From: Propionibacteriales bacterium
GTDB taxonomy: Bacteria; Actinomycetota; Actinomycetes; Propionibacteriales; Nocardioidaceae
Assembly (NCBI GenBank): GCA_026392415.1
Contig: JAPLCC010000053.1
Location: 83,857 to 147,856 of the forward strand
Direction of reading: 5' to 3'
DNA length: 64,000 nt
Shown here: positions 8,465-17,313 of the stretch, in pieces
How positions within the stretch are numbered: the stretch's first letter is position 1
Layout of the letters: the number at the start of each line of letters is the position of its first letter
The notes under the pieces: model-generated
What the model saw: the letters and a program-made list of their open reading frames with translations, nothing else
Told to the model about the DNA's origin: nothing
Databases searched by the model: none
Program-made: the position numbers and the translations under genes

Positions 8465-9373
8465 TCAGTCGGCGAGCTTCTCGGCCCGCTCGAGGACCTC
8501 GGCCGGCGGGTCGTCGGGGACGTCGTCGAAGACCTCGGGACGGCTGATCCAGCGCCAGCGGTCGCGCGGCCAGATCAGCGTGAACACCTTGCCGACGACG
8601 AGGTCGGTGTCGACCCAGGGACTCTGCGTGCAGGGGTCCTCGTCGCGGCCGCACAGGTGCGCCCGGGAGTCGGCGGAATGCCCACGGTTGTCGCCGAGCA
8701 CCAGCAGCTTGCCGTCCGGAATCGGGCCGATGGTCCAGCCGCACGGACGTCCCAGGGCCGTCTTGGCCTCGGTGTAGAACTCCTCGATCACGGCGTTGCA
8801 GGCGCCCGGGTCGGGTCCGAGGTAGCTGGACTCGTCGATGACCTGCCCGTTGACGGAGATCTGCCCGTCCTCGTCGCAACACACCACGACATCGCCCGCG
8901 GTGCCGATGACACGCTTCACGAGGTGCCCACCGGTGGGGTACAGGCCGATCTTGGACAGCAGGTTCGCCATGCCGGTCGGGCCTGCCGTGTCGGAAGGGC
9001 CGAGCCACTCGCCCGGGTCCTCGAAGACGACGACGTCGCCCCGCTGCGGCTGCTTGCCGAACCAGTAGGAGACCTTCTGCACGAGGATTCGGTCGTTCTT
9101 GACCAGCCCGGGCTCCATCGACTCCGACGGGATGTAGAACGCCTGGACGAACAGCGCCTTGATCAGCACGGCCAGACCGAGTGCGACCGCGAGCAGGAGG
9201 ATGCTCTCCTGCCACACCGGGAGGTGTTTGCGCTCGTCCGCGTTGGGCTTGGTCCTGGTCTTGGCCTTGACCTCGCCCCGGTGGCTCTTGGGCGTCGAGC
9301 CCGCGCCGCCGACTGCCGCGTCACTGCCGGTGTTCGGCTCGGCTGCGGTGTCGTCCGGTTCTTCGGTGGTCAC
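8465..9373 (-). CDS. lepB: Signal peptidase I
   Basis: Type I signal peptidase, which removes Sec and Tat signal peptides at the outer face of the membrane. The protein has 302 residues. A charged cytoplasmic N-terminus of about 55 residues precedes one transmembrane helix (ILLLAVALGLAVLIKALF). The catalytic Ser is in PSESMEPGL and the general-base Lys in GGHLVKRVIG; the later GDNRGHSADSR box is also present. The start is GTG 9373. A TACACT hexamer ends 8 bases before it, so lepB may have its own leaderless promoter, which fits the strong terminator that isolates it from rplS. Confidence 0.95.
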   Translation of the reverse strand: MTTEEPDDTAAEPNTGSDAAVGGAGSTPKSHRGEVKAKTRTKPNADERKHLPVWQESILLLAVALGLAVLIKALFVQAFYIPSESMEPGLVKNDRILVQKVSYWFGKQPQRGDVVVFEDPGEWLGPSDTAGPTGMANLLSKIGLYPTGGHLVKRVIGTAGDVVVCCDEDGQISVNGQVIDESSYLGPDPGACNAVIEEFYTEAKTALGRPCGWTIGPIPDGKLLVLGDNRGHSADSRAHLCGRDEDPCTQSPWVDTDLVVGKVFTLIWPRDRWRWISRPEVFDDVPDDPPAEVLERAEKLAD

Positions 9374-9381
9374 GATGGTCG

Positions 9382-9387
9382 AGTGTA
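9382..9387 (-). promoter_or_regulatory. Candidate -10 element of lepB, leaderless configuration
   Basis: On the minus strand TACACT is followed by eight bases and then the GTG start of lepB. This spacing puts the transcription start within a few bases of the start codon, and no Shine-Dalgarno sequence precedes the GTG. No clear -35 is visible. Inference from spacing only. Confidence 0.45.
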
Positions 9388-9411
9388 GGCACGCGCCCTA
9401 CGGGAAATGCA

Positions 9412-9442
9412 CGAAGGCCCGACCTGTGCGGTCGGGCCTTCG
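9412..9442 (-). terminator. Terminator hairpin downstream of rplS
   Basis: A perfect 13-base stem: CGAAGGCCCGACC (9412-9424), loop TGTGC, GGTCGGGCCTTCG (9430-9442). It lies 25 bases beyond the rplS stop on the minus strand and upstream of lepB. There is no strong T-tract, as is common in actinobacteria. Confidence 0.85.
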
Positions 9443-9467
9443 GTGAAACGTGCGGCTGAGCCGGGGC

Positions 9468-9830
9468 TCAGAACTCGCGGCGCTCCTTGATCTTGGCGGC
9501 CTTGCCCTTGAGGTTGCGCAGGTAGTAGAGCTTCGCGCGGCGCACGTCACCGCGGGTGACGACCTCGATGGTCTCGAAGATCGGCGAGTGGAGCGGGAAG
9601 GTCCGCTCGACACCGACGCCGAAGGAGACCTTGCGGACCGTGAAGGTCTCGCCGATGCCGCCACCATGGATGCGGATGACGACGCCCTGGAAGATCTGGA
9701 CACGCGAGCGGCTGCCCTCGATGACCTTCACGTGGACCTTGATCGTGTCGCCGGCGCGGAAGGCGGGGATGTCGTCACGCTTCAGGGCGTTGCCCAGGTC
9801 GGTGACGAGGGCGGGGCTGGGCTTGGTCAT
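9468..9830 (-). CDS. rplS: 50S ribosomal protein L19
   Basis: L19 sits at the 30S-50S interface. The 120-residue protein shows the family blocks [48 protein letters not shown] and [23 protein letters not shown] 9830 has a strong Shine-Dalgarno sequence (GAGGAG, about 7 bases upstream). In most actinobacteria rplS follows trmD directly; here amtB and fic intervene, so rplS must have its own promoter in the 177-base gap upstream. Confidence 0.97.
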   Translation of the reverse strand: MTKPSPALVTDLGNALKRDDIPAFRAGDTIKVHVKVIEGSRSRVQIFQGVVIRIHGGGIGETFTVRKVSFGVGVERTFPLHSPIFETIEVVTRGDVRRAKLYYLRNLKGKAAKIKERREF

Positions 9831-10007
9831 GATTTCTCCTCGCGAATGCACACAGGTCAGCCGCGGAACATTGGATTGGACTTCGAGTCGTGCGCGATCG
9901 GCGATTCCCCTGTGGCAGAAGCGTTCGCGGCACCGACCCACGATCCTCCCACAGGCTCGCCGCGAGTCGAAATCACGACCGTTCACATCCGCTGCGAGAA
10001 TGCCGCC

Positions 10008-11231
10008 ATGGCCGACGCCCCCACCCGCCGCGACTGGGCGCCGCACACCGAGGAAACACGTCCGTGGCGTCAGCGCGTCCCCCGCGGACCCCGCGCCGAA
10101 CGCAACCTGCGCGAGGTCACGGTGTCCCTGCCGCCGTACATCCGCGACCTCGACTACGCGATGGACCGGCCGTTGACCGCGATGGTGATGGCGAGTGCCG
10201 GCGACCTCGGCCACCTCGACCTCGTCCACGGCCGCACCCTCAAGGCCCTCAACCACCTGCAACTGCGCACCGAGTCGGTCGACTCCTCCAAGATCGAGAA
10301 CGTCGACGCGAGCCTGGCCGACTACGGGCGGGCACTGCTGGGCGTGGGCGCCAACGCGTCGGCGGTGTCGATGGCCTCGGCGACCGCAGCTCTCTCCCGC
10401 ATGATCCGCGACGCCGACACGAGCAGGTCGATCCGGCCCGAAGCGATCCTCAAGGCCCATCACGACCTGTTCCGGCGCCACCCCGATGAAGCCGAACGCG
10501 CCGGAACGTTCCGCACCCGCCAGAACTGGGTCGGCGGCAGCGACTACTCCCCCACCGGCGCCCTGCACGTGCCGCCGCCACCGGAGACGGTCCCCGGCTA
10601 CCTGGAGGACCTGTTCGCCTTCGCCAACCGCGACGACGTACCGCCCCTCGTGCAGGCCGCGATCGTGCACGCCCAGTTCGAGTCGATCCACCCGTTCATC
10701 GACGGCAACGGCCGGATCGGGCGGACCCTCATCCACGCCGTGCTCCGACGTCGGCGCGCGACCCGGCACCTGACCGTGCCGATCGCGTCGGCCCTGGTGT
10801 CACACCGCGAGAAGTACTTCGCGGCCCTCAACGACTACCGCGACGGCTACGCCCAGACATTGGTGGCCATGCTCGCGACGGCCGTCCGGATCGCCACCGC
10901 GGAGTCCTGGACGACGGCGAAGAACGTCCAGGCGGTCCGTGGCCAGTGGCACGACGCCGCCGGTCAGCCGCGAGCCGGGACCCCGGAGTACCGACTGCTC
11001 GACCTGCTCACGGAAGAGCCGATCATCAACGCCGCGCTCGTGTCCGAGCGCATCGACGCCTCCGACGAGACCGCGCGTACGACGATCGACGCACTCGTCC
11101 AGGCGAAGGTGCTCACCCGCACCGCGAGATCGCGCCAGGCTCCGGTGTGGCTCGCCCAGGGAGTGCTCGACGAGGTCAACGACCTCAGCACCCGGATCCA
11201 GACCTCCAGCCGCCGGATGCGCGAGGTCTGA
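10008..11231 (+). CDS. Fic family protein, class II auto-inhibited type
   Basis: Fic enzymes transfer AMP or related groups from nucleotides to protein hydroxyls. The 407-residue protein contains the full active-site motif [12 protein letters not shown] at 228-239 (catalytic His, phosphate-binding GNGR, final Arg). An N-terminal inhibitory motif SSKIEN at 93-98 fits (S/T)xxxE(G/N), so activity is probably self-restrained (class II). A winged-helix-like C-terminal segment (about 330-400) follows, as in Fic/DOC proteins that may bind DNA. The start ATG 10008 begins a plausible protein; the upstream open frame crosses rplS. It is divergent from rplS and convergent with amtB. No antitoxin-like partner is adjacent. 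Target unknown. Confidence 0.9.
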   Translation: MADAPTRRDWAPHTEETRPWRQRVPRGPRAERNLREVTVSLPPYIRDLDYAMDRPLTAMVMASAGDLGHLDLVHGRTLKALNHLQLRTESVDSSKIENVDASLADYGRALLGVGANASAVSMASATAALSRMIRDADTSRSIRPEAILKAHHDLFRRHPDEAERAGTFRTRQNWVGGSDYSPTGALHVPPPPETVPGYLEDLFAFANRDDVPPLVQAAIVHAQFESIHPFIDGNGRIGRTLIHAVLRRRRATRHLTVPIASALVSHREKYFAALNDYRDGYAQTLVAMLATAVRIATAESWTTAKNVQAVRGQWHDAAGQPRAGTPEYRLLDLLTEEPIINAALVSERIDASDETARTTIDALVQAKVLTRTARSRQAPVWLAQGVLDEVNDLSTRIQTSSRRMREV

Positions 11232-11241
11232 CGAACGGCCA

Positions 11242-11273
11242 CAGGCCCGCCCCGGCGAACCGGGACGGGCCTG
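11242..11273. terminator. Bidirectional terminator between fic and amtB
   Basis: A 14-base stem with one mismatch and a CGAA tetraloop: CAGGCCCGCCCCGG (11242-11255) against CCGGGACGGGCCTG (11260-11273). It sits between two convergent genes, ending 18 bases before the amtB stop. Confidence 0.85.
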
Positions 11274-11291
11274 CGACGTGGAACAGGTCGA

Positions 11292-12563
11292 TCAGTTGAT
11301 GGCGTAGCCCTCACCGTGCAGGGCCAGGTCGATACCGGCGACCTCGTCCTCTTCCTTGGCACGGAACCCGATCGTCTTCTCGATGGCGGTACCGATGGCG
11401 AAGGCCATGATGAAGGAGTAGGCCATGATCGCGAAGGCCGGGATGGCCTGGACGACGAGCTGCTCGATGTTGCCACCGGTGAACAGGCCGGTGTCGATCG
11501 CGAAGAAGCCCAGGTAGAGCGTGCCGATGAGGCCGGCGACGAGGTGGATGCCCACGACGTCCAGGGTGTCGTCGACGCCGATCTTGTACTTGAGCTCGAT
11601 GGCCAGGGCGCAGACCGCGCCAGCCACGAGGCCGAGGACGATTGCCCACATCGGGGTCAGGTTGGCGCAGGACGGGGTGATCGCGACCAGACCGGCCACG
11701 ATGCCCGAGGCGGCGCCGACAGCCGTCGCCTTGCCCTCCTTGAAGTGCTCGACCACGATCCAGCCGACGAGCGCAGCAGCGGGTGCAACCAGCGTGTTGA
11801 CGAAGATCAGGCCAGCCTGACCGTCCGAGGTGGCCGCGCCGCCGTTGAAGCCGAACCAGCCGAACCAGAGGATGGCGGCACCGATGAGGACGAGCGGCAC
11901 GTTGTGCGGCTGCGCCTCTTCCTTGGAGAAGCCGACCTTGCGCTTGCCGAGGACGAGCGCGAGGGCCAGCGCTGCAGCACCGGCGTTGATGTGCACGGCC
12001 GTGCCACCCGCGAAGTCGATGGTGCTGGTGTCGTAGCCGAGGTGCGTACCGAGCTGACCCACCCAGCCGGTGAAGGTTGCCGAACCGTCCTCGTTCGTGA
12101 CGAAGGAGAAGACCCAGGAAGCAACCGGGAAGTAGACCAGGACCGAGAAGAGGCCGACGAAGAGCATCCAGGGCCAGAAGCGGGCACGGTCGGCGATCGC
12201 GCCGGAGATCAGCGCGACCGTGATGATCGCGAAGGTTCCACCGAAGATCACGAAGGCCATGACGAGGCCCGATCCCTCTTCACCGGCGAACGCAGCCTTG
12301 GCCGCGTCGTTCATGCCGAAGTCGAAGAACGCGTTGCCGAGGATCTCGGGGATCCAGTCGCCCGACGATCCGTCGACGAACGCCTGGTTGAACCCGAACA
12401 GGATCCACAGCACCGCGACGAGACCGATGGAGCCGAAGCTCAGCATCATCATGGAGATGACGCTCTTCGACTTCACCAACCCGCCGTAGAAGAACGCCAG
12501 ACCTGGCGTCATGAAGAGCACGAGGGCTGCTGTGATCAGCAGCCAGACAACAGGAAGGCTCAT
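11292..12563 (-). CDS. amtB: Ammonium transporter, orphan copy (Amt1)
   Basis: Eleven-helix Amt/Mep/Rh channel for ammonium uptake; 423 residues starting at ATG 12563 (MSLPVVWLL) with GAGGAG upstream. Both pore histidines are kept: first in GTAVHINAG, second in VVGIHLVAG. The Amt signature DFAGG and the FYGGLVKSKSV motif in helix 1 are present. Unlike the two other amtB genes in this window it has no glnK partner. It lies between trmD and fic and breaks the usual trmD-rplS neighbourhood. A GlnR-like box at 12660-12697 lies about 100 bases upstream, so nitrogen-limited induction is likely. Confidence 0.95.
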   Translation of the reverse strand: MSLPVVWLLITAALVLFMTPGLAFFYGGLVKSKSVISMMMLSFGSIGLVAVLWILFGFNQAFVDGSSGDWIPEILGNAFFDFGMNDAAKAAFAGEEGSGLVMAFVIFGGTFAIITVALISGAIADRARFWPWMLFVGLFSVLVYFPVASWVFSFVTNEDGSATFTGWVGQLGTHLGYDTSTIDFAGGTAVHINAGAAALALALVLGKRKVGFSKEEAQPHNVPLVLIGAAILWFGWFGFNGGAATSDGQAGLIFVNTLVAPAAALVGWIVVEHFKEGKATAVGAASGIVAGLVAITPSCANLTPMWAIVLGLVAGAVCALAIELKYKIGVDDTLDVVGIHLVAGLIGTLYLGFFAIDTGLFTGGNIEQLVVQAIPAFAIMAYSFIMAFAIGTAIEKTIGFRAKEEDEVAGIDLALHGEGYAIN

Positions 12564-12659
12564 GGAACAAACTCCTCGGGAGGTACGGGCCAGCATTGCG
12601 ACCCACTGAGGCCACCGTCGTTGGTGGGCCGCGTCTGACGCCGATCCTGACGAGCGGTC

Positions 12660-12697
12660 GTTTCACCGAGACCCGGCTGGCGTTTCCGGTTTGTTAC
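12660..12697 (-). promoter_or_regulatory. GlnR-like box upstream of orphan amtB
   Basis: On the minus strand GTAAC-n6-GAAAC occupies 12697-12682, matching the actinobacterial GlnR consensus GTNAC-n6-GAAAC. A second GAAAC lies at 12664-12660, exactly 22 bases (two helical turns) further on, as expected for a second dimer half. The site ends about 97 bases upstream of the start codon. No GlnR gene is in the window. Confidence 0.7.
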
Positions 12698-12735
12698 AGG
12701 TTCGTCAGACGTGTGTCATTGCCGTGAACGCAGGC

Positions 12736-13896
12736 TCACGCACGTCGTTTGGTGAGAACGACGGCACCCGCAGGAGCGTCGAGGTCCGGGCGCAGCCGGA
12801 AGCCCGCCTTCTTGTACATCCGCTGGTTGCGGACGCTGCCGGCGCCGGTGAAAAGGACGTACCACGTCACCGTGGCCGGTGCGACGGACTGGATGTGGTC
12901 GAGCAGGACACGCCCGAGGCCGCTGCCCTGGAGATCGGGGGCGACCATGATCCGGCCGATGTCCCAGGCCGTCTGGTCCGGGCCCTCGAGCCGGCCCCGG
13001 ACGGCAGCCACCAGTCGCCCGGCACGGCGTACGACCCAGGTGTCCCACACGCCCAGCCAGGTCCGTACGTCGTCGAGCGACTCGTGCAGGGCCGGGATGT
13101 CGAGCGAATCGTTGGCCAGCGCCTCCTGGACCCAACAGGCCCGCTGGAGCGTCAGCAGCTCGGCAGCGTCGCCCTGCGTTGCGCGCACGATCGGGGTGCC
13201 GTCGTCGAGCGTGGAAGGAGACAGCAGGTCCGGACGGCGCTCGGCAGTGCGGCGTACGGCCTGGTCGTGGCGCCAGCGCTCGACCTTGCCGTGGTCACCA
13301 GAACGCAGAACTGCCGGGACCTGGTGGCCGCGCCACTCGGGCGGCTTCGTGTAGACGGGGTACTCCAGGAGGCCGCCGTCGGCATGGGACTCCTCGACGA
13401 GCGACTGGGCGTTGCCCATGAACCCGGGCAGCAGGCGGACGACGGCCTCGGTGACGGCGAGCGCAGCGACCTCTCCCCCGTTGAGCACGTAGTCGCCCAG
13501 GCTGATCTCCCGCACCTCGGCACGCTCGCGGGCGTGCTCCATGACGCGCTGGTCGATGCCTTCGTAGCGCCCGCAGGCGAAGACGAGGTGCTCACGGGTG
13601 GCGAGGTCGGCGGCAAGGCGCTGGTCGAAGGGCTCGCCCGACGGCGTCGTGAAGATGATCGTGGAGCCGGGCCGGGTCAGCTCGTCGAATGCCTCGCCCC
13701 ACGGCTCCGGCTTCATCACCATGCCGGCACCACCGCCGTAGGGGGTGTCGTCGACCCGGTGGTGCTTGTCGTGCGTGTACGAGCGGAGGTCGTGGACGTG
13801 GAACTCGACGAGCCCCTTGTCGGCGGCCTTGCCGGGCAGGGAGAGGTCGAGCGGCGCGAAGAAGTCCGGAAAGATCGTGAGGTAGTCGAGCCTCAC
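12736..13896 (-). CDS. trmD: tRNA (guanine37-N1)-methyltransferase TrmD fused to a GNAT acetyltransferase domain
   Basis: 386 residues. The first ~226 are a complete Trm[10 protein letters not shown] and [11 protein letters not shown] form the AdoMet-binding trefoil knot, and [13 protein letters not shown] is present. TrmD makes m1G37 and prevents frameshifting. Residues about 235-386 are an N-acetyltransferase domain with [19 protein letters not shown], the acetyl-CoA pyrophosphate loop, and a YKKAGF motif near the end. No stop or frameshift separates them. The start is GTG 13896, overlapping the rimM stop as GTGA. The acetyltransferase substrate is unknown; whether it acts on tRNA, a ribosomal protein or a small molecule cannot be told. 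Confidence 0.92.
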   Translation of the reverse strand: MRLDYLTIFPDFFAPLDLSLPGKAADKGLVEFHVHDLRSYTHDKHHRVDDTPYGGGAGMVMKPEPWGEAFDELTRPGSTIIFTTPSGEPFDQRLAADLATREHLVFACGRYEGIDQRVMEHARERAEVREISLGDYVLNGGEVAALAVTEAVVRLLPGFMGNAQSLVEESHADGGLLEYPVYTKPPEWRGHQVPAVLRSGDHGKVERWRHDQAVRRTAERRPDLLSPSTLDDGTPIVRATQGDAAELLTLQRACWVQEALANDSLDIPALHESLDDVRTWLGVWDTWVVRRAGRLVAAVRGRLEGPDQTAWDIGRIMVAPDLQGSGLGRVLLDHIQSVAPATVTWYVLFTGAGSVRNQRMYKKAGFRLRPDLDAPAGAVVLTKRRA

Positions 13897-14453
13897 TGGC
13901 CCGGTCCCTCGTCGGACTCGTCGTCGGGGAACGGGGTCACCAGGCCGGGCCGGTCCGCGATCACCACGCGGCCACCGGCGAGATCGACCTCAGGCACCAG
14001 CGCGGACACGAACGGCACGAGGGTGTCGCGGCCATCGGGTGTTCGGACCTGCAGGAGGTCCTGGGCACCGTGGACCACCGCGGACACCTTGCCGAGTTCG
14101 GCGCCCTCGAGGTTGACCGCGACGAGCCCGATCAGCTGGCGGTCGTAGAACTCCTCGGGGTCCTCGGGCGCCTCGTCAGCCGCGACGGACGCCCGGAGCA
14201 CCGACCCGCGGGCCGCCTCGGCGGCGTTGCGGTCGGTGAGTTCGGAGAAGGTCACCAGCAGCACACCCTGGTGCCAGCGGGTCCGGGACACGGTGAGCTT
14301 GCGGGCCGAGAAGGCCGATCCCTTGGGCGGCTCGACCTCGAGCACCGCACCGTCGGCGTACCTGCGTTCCGGCTCGTCGGTCCGGACGTCGACGGTCACC
14401 TCGCCACGGATGCCGTGGGGTTTGCCGATCCGGCCGACGACGACCTCGATCAT
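13893..14453 (-). CDS. rimM: Ribosome maturation factor RimM
   Basis: RimM helps assemble the 30S head and binds S19. The 186-residue protein shows [21 protein letters not shown] at the N-terminus and the PRC-barrel region ([20 protein letters not shown]) at the C-terminus, with an acidic tail. Starts at 14453 and 14456 (two consecutive ATG codons) both fit. The frame is open further upstream but would then translate a palindromic repeat into SPYSVEQSPYS, which is not family sequence. Overlaps trmD by 4 bases. Confidence 0.94.
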   Translation of the reverse strand: MIEVVVGRIGKPHGIRGEVTVDVRTDEPERRYADGAVLEVEPPKGSAFSARKLTVSRTRWHQGVLLVTFSELTDRNAAEAARGSVLRASVAADEAPEDPEEFYDRQLIGLVAVNLEGAELGKVSAVVHGAQDLLQVRTPDGRDTLVPFVSALVPEVDLAGGRVVIADRPGLVTPFPDDESDEGPGQ

Positions 14454-14569
14454 CATCGAGTAGGGACTTTGTTCGACCGAGTAGGGACTTTGTGACAACG
14501 AAAAGGGACTTCGTACCGCGAAGCGCGGTACGAAGTCCCTACTCGGTCGAACAAAGTCCCCACTCGATG
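14454..14569. repeat. Nested palindromic element filling the khpA-rimM gap
   Basis: Two 40-base arms (14454-14493 and 14530-14569) are inverted copies with only two mismatches. Between and overlapping them is a perfect 17-base hairpin, 14504-14520 with 14524-14540, loop AAG. The unit GAGTAGGGACTTTGT is also directly repeated about 21 bases apart inside the left arm. The element occupies the entire gap from the khpA stop to the rimM start. It looks like a REP/MITE-type mobile palindrome; RNA could fold into a long hairpin between the two genes. Confidence 0.8.
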
Positions 14570-14571
14570 GG

Positions 14572-14811
14572 TCAGCGACGGTCGGTGTCGACGAAGTCGA
14601 CCCGGGTGCCGCTGTTGCCGGAGATCGCGGAGATGACCGTGCGGAAGGCAGTCGCGGTGCGACCGCTGCGTCCGATCACCTTGCCGAGGTCGTCGGGGTG
14701 GACCCGGACCTCGAGCACCGAACCGCGGCGCAGCTGCTTGTCGCGCACGACGACGTCGTCGGGGTGGTCAACCACTCCGCGGACGAGGTGCTCCAGCGCG
14801 TCGGCGAGCAT
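14572..14811 (-). CDS. khpA: KH-domain RNA-binding protein KhpA
   Basis: A 79-residue single KH-domain protein. The loop VIGRSGRTATAFRTVI corresponds to the GxxG RNA-contact loop. KhpA-type proteins partner with KhpB/Jag or act in ribosome or small-RNA biology, and are found between rpsP and rimM in most Gram-positive bacteria, as here. It starts 4 bases after the rpsP stop. Its stop sits 3 bases from the palindromic element. Confidence 0.93.
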   Translation of the reverse strand: MLADALEHLVRGVVDHPDDVVVRDKQLRRGSVLEVRVHPDDLGKVIGRSGRTATAFRTVISAISGNSGTRVDFVDTDRR

Positions 14812-14815
14812 CGGC

Positions 14816-15340
14816 TCAGGCCTCGTCGGTCTTGGCTTCGGCAGCGTCGGCGGCCGGGGCCTCCTCGGCGGGGGTCTCAGCAGGGGCCTCGGCAGGCGCC
14901 TCGGCGGCGGCCTCCTCGGCCTTCGCCTCGGCGGCCGGAGCGTCGTCCTTCTTCGCAGCCTTCTTCTTGGTGGTCGTCGCGGAAGCCTTGGGCTCGTTGG
15001 CGACCTCCTTCAGGTCCTCGTTGAAGATGTCGAGCTTGGCGCGCTTGGCGTCCTTGACCTTGAGGGTGCCTTCGGCGCCGTCAATGCCCTTGAACTTCTG
15101 CCAGTCACCGGTGATCTTGAGCAGGACCTCGACGGCCTCGGTCGGCTGTGCGCCGACACCCAGCCAGTACTGCGCCCGGTCGGAGACGACGTCGATGTAC
15201 GACGGGTCCTCCTTGGGGTGGTACTTGCCGATCTCCTCGATCACGGCGCCGTCGCGCTTCTTGCGCGAGTCGACGATGACGATGCGGTACTGCGGAACCC
15301 GGACCTTGCCCAGGCGCTTCAAACGAATCTTGACGGCCAC
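14816..15340 (-). CDS. rpsP: 30S ribosomal protein S16 with long charged C-terminal tail
   Basis: S16 is an assembly protein of the 30S subunit. The first ~85 residues are canonical: [31 protein letters not shown] and [18 protein letters not shown]. The remaining ~85 form a low-complexity tail rich in Ala, Glu, Lys and Pro. E. coli S16 has 82 residues, this one 174; tails of this kind occur in other actinobacteria. The start is GTG 15340 with AAGGAG about 11 bases upstream. First gene of the rpsP-khpA-rimM-trmD operon. Confidence 0.96.
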   Translation of the reverse strand: MAVKIRLKRLGKVRVPQYRIVIVDSRKKRDGAVIEEIGKYHPKEDPSYIDVVSDRAQYWLGVGAQPTEAVEVLLKITGDWQKFKGIDGAEGTLKVKDAKRAKLDIFNEDLKEVANEPKASATTTKKKAAKKDDAPAAEAKAEEAAAEAPAEAPAETPAEEAPAADAAEAKTDEA

Positions 15341-15611
15341 GTTTGTGGTGTCTCCTTGACGACTTGTGGTGGGTGAGGCGCGGACTACCAGGTGGGGACA
15401 CCGGGGTCCGGACTCGGATGGGTTCCGCATCACCGGTTGAGAGGGACCGGACGTTGCAGAACTCAGCCGCCAAGTCTGCCAGACGAGAGCCGGGCTCCAC
15501 CAATCGGCCGGCACCCGGGACGACGGCCCGTTCCGGGTGCGACCACTCAGAGGTCCGCCCGGCGCGCCGAACCTCCGGACGATCAGCCGTCTGCGCCCCG
15601 GGAGGACCCAC
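15341..15611. other. Divergent intergenic region between rpsP and a secreted-protein gene
   Basis: 271 bases that must hold two outward promoters. A hairpin is visible at 15511-15540 (GCACCCGG with CCGGGTGC). GGAGG at 15601-15605 is the ribosome-binding site of the plus-strand gene, and AAGGAG precedes rpsP. I see no convincing -35/-10 pair and no open frame with coding character. Confidence 0.5.
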
Positions 15612-16205
15612 ATGAACCACGTCCGACGTACTGCCCTTGCCACGCTCGCAGCAGGGGCCCTGCTCCTGACGCCGGTCGGCGCCGCCCAGGCGTCCCACGG
15701 CAAGGACGGTGGACACGTGCGGTCCCAGGTCAAGCAGGTGATCAAGGACATCACCGTCAAGGACAAGGCCTTGGCCCGCCTCGAGGGATCTCGTCGGGTC
15801 ACCCGCCTCGCTGACGAGAACGAGGCTGTGCTCGTCGACTCGATCGAGTCCGACCGCGCCGCACTCGCCGAGCTGCGCTCAGCGGCGGCGGCCGCCGACA
15901 CGACCTACGACGCCCGGGCAGTCCGCAAGGAGGTTCGCGCCTACCGCGTCGAGGTGTACGTGCACGCAGTCGGCATCGTGCGCCACGCCGAAGAGCTCTC
16001 CGTCGAGGCCGCCGACGACGCCGAGGCGCTCGCTCTGGTGGATCTGGCACTCGACGCGGCCCTCGCCCTGGACAGCCACAGCGCGAAGGCCGACCTTCGC
16101 GCGGCGAGGACGTACCTCGACCAGGCAGAGGCAGCACTGGACGACAGCAGCGACGACGATGGCGACGACGACGAGACCGAGGAGCCGGTCGAGCCGGTCG
16201 GGTGA
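15612..16205 (+). CDS. Secreted Ala-rich helical protein with acidic tail, function unknown
   Basis: 197 residues from ATG 15612, preceded by GGAGG at a good distance. The N-terminus [19 protein letters not shown] ending TPVGAAQA is a typical Sec signal peptide with probable cleavage near residue 26. The mature part is almost entirely predicted helix, rich in Ala, Asp, Glu and Lys, and ends in an acidic [15 protein letters not shown] tail. No cysteine or known motif. It is divergent from rpsP and convergent with the amidohydrolase (9-base gap, no terminator). Not recognised as a named family. Confidence 0.75.
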   Translation: MNHVRRTALATLAAGALLLTPVGAAQASHGKDGGHVRSQVKQVIKDITVKDKALARLEGSRRVTRLADENEAVLVDSIESDRAALAELRSAAAAADTTYDARAVRKEVRAYRVEVYVHAVGIVRHAEELSVEAADDAEALALVDLALDAALALDSHSAKADLRAARTYLDQAEAALDDSSDDDGDDDETEEPVEPVG

Positions 16206-16214
16206 GCGCGTCGG

Positions 16215-17288
16215 TCACGACACGACGCGGCCCCTGAGCACGACGTACGACGGCTCGGCGAGCACCGACAGGTCCTCGACCGGGTTGCGCGGGTAGACCA
16301 CGAAGTCGGCCGGATCGCCCTCGTCGAGCCCCGGATTCCAGCCGAGCCACGCGCGCCCGCGCCAGGACGCGGCGCCGAGGACGTAGTCGGCCGGCAGGCC
16401 CATCTCGACCATCGCGCGGATCTCCTCGTGGAGGACTCCGTGGCGGGTCGACCCGCCTCCGTCGCTGCCGACGAACAGGGCCACGCCGGCGTCGTACGCA
16501 TTCATGAGGACGTCGCGTCGCGTGCGATGCAGCGACTCCATGGTGGCGGCGTACGTCGGGAACTTGCTGCGACCCGCGTCGGCGAACCCGGGGAACTTGT
16601 CGGTCTGCAGCACGGTCGGGACCAGTGCGACACCGTTGGCGACCATCTGGGCGATGTGGACGTCGGTGAGACCGGTGCCGTGCTCGATGCAGTCGATGCC
16701 GGCGTCCAGGAGGGGCGACAGCGACGCCTCGCCGAAGCAGTGCGCGGTCACCTTGGCGCCCCGCGCATGAGCCACCCCGATCGCTGCCGCGACCGCCTCG
16801 GCGGGGAACGACGGCACGAGGTCGCCCGCGTCGCGGGAGATCCAGTCGCCGACCAGCTTGACCCAGCCGTCGCCCGCTTCCGCCTGCTCGCCCAGCACAT
16901 CGGGCAGGGCGTCCGGCTCGATCTCGTGACCGAAGTTCCGGATGTAGCGCTGCGTACGCGCGACATGGCGCCCGCAGCGGATCAACCGTGGCAGATCCTC
17001 GCGCTCATGCACCCAACGGGTGTCGGCCGGCGAACCGCAGTCGCGCAACAGGAGGACGCCGTTGGCGCGGTCCGCCAGCGCCTGCTCCTCGATCACCTCG
17101 TCGGAGGTCGCTCCGCCGTCCTCGAGACCCAGGTGATTGTGTGCGTCGACGAGGCCGGGGACGATCCAGCCCTCGCCCGCAGTCTCCGCACCGGACGGAC
17201 GCTCGTAGGTGATCACGCCGTCGCGGACGAACACGTCTCGCACCTCGCCGTCGGGCAGGACCGGTCCGGAGAACCTCAGTGCGCTCAC
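16215..17288 (-). CDS. Amidohydrolase family protein (imidazolonepropionase/prolidase-like)
   Basis: 357 residues of the metal-dependent amidohydrolase superfamily. Metal and catalytic positions are all seen: VDAHNHLG (HxH), WVKLVGD (bridging Lys), KVTAHCFGE and CIEHGTG (two His), and FVGSDGGG (Asp). The C-terminus DPADFVVYPRNPVEDLSVLAEPSYVVLRGRVV closes the flanking beta sandwich typical of Xaa-Pro dipeptidase-like members. The start is GTG 17288 (VSALRFSG). The substrate cannot be told from sequence. A nested palindrome lies directly upstream. Confidence 0.85.
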   Translation of the reverse strand: MSALRFSGPVLPDGEVRDVFVRDGVITYERPSGAETAGEGWIVPGLVDAHNHLGLEDGGATSDEVIEEQALADRANGVLLLRDCGSPADTRWVHEREDLPRLIRCGRHVARTQRYIRNFGHEIEPDALPDVLGEQAEAGDGWVKLVGDWISRDAGDLVPSFPAEAVAAAIGVAHARGAKVTAHCFGEASLSPLLDAGIDCIEHGTGLTDVHIAQMVANGVALVPTVLQTDKFPGFADAGRSKFPTYAATMESLHRTRRDVLMNAYDAGVALFVGSDGGGSTRHGVLHEEIRAMVEMGLPADYVLGAASWRGRAWLGWNPGLDEGDPADFVVYPRNPVEDLSVLAEPSYVVLRGRVVS

Positions 17289-17313
17289 GTCGCCGACGCT
17301 ACCAATCCACGAG

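Noticed and set aside
8465..9215. Long minus-strand frame joining lepB shadow to rnhB
   Set aside because: The upstream part runs out of frame through lepB; rnhB family homology starts at 8453.
10008..11231. Fic as part of a toxin-antitoxin pair
   Set aside because: The inhibitory motif is within the same protein (SSKIEN) and there is no small antitoxin gene next to it.
14457..14498. N-terminal extension of rimM with SPYSVEQSPYS
   Set aside because: The extension is a translation of the palindromic repeat; family homology begins at 14453.
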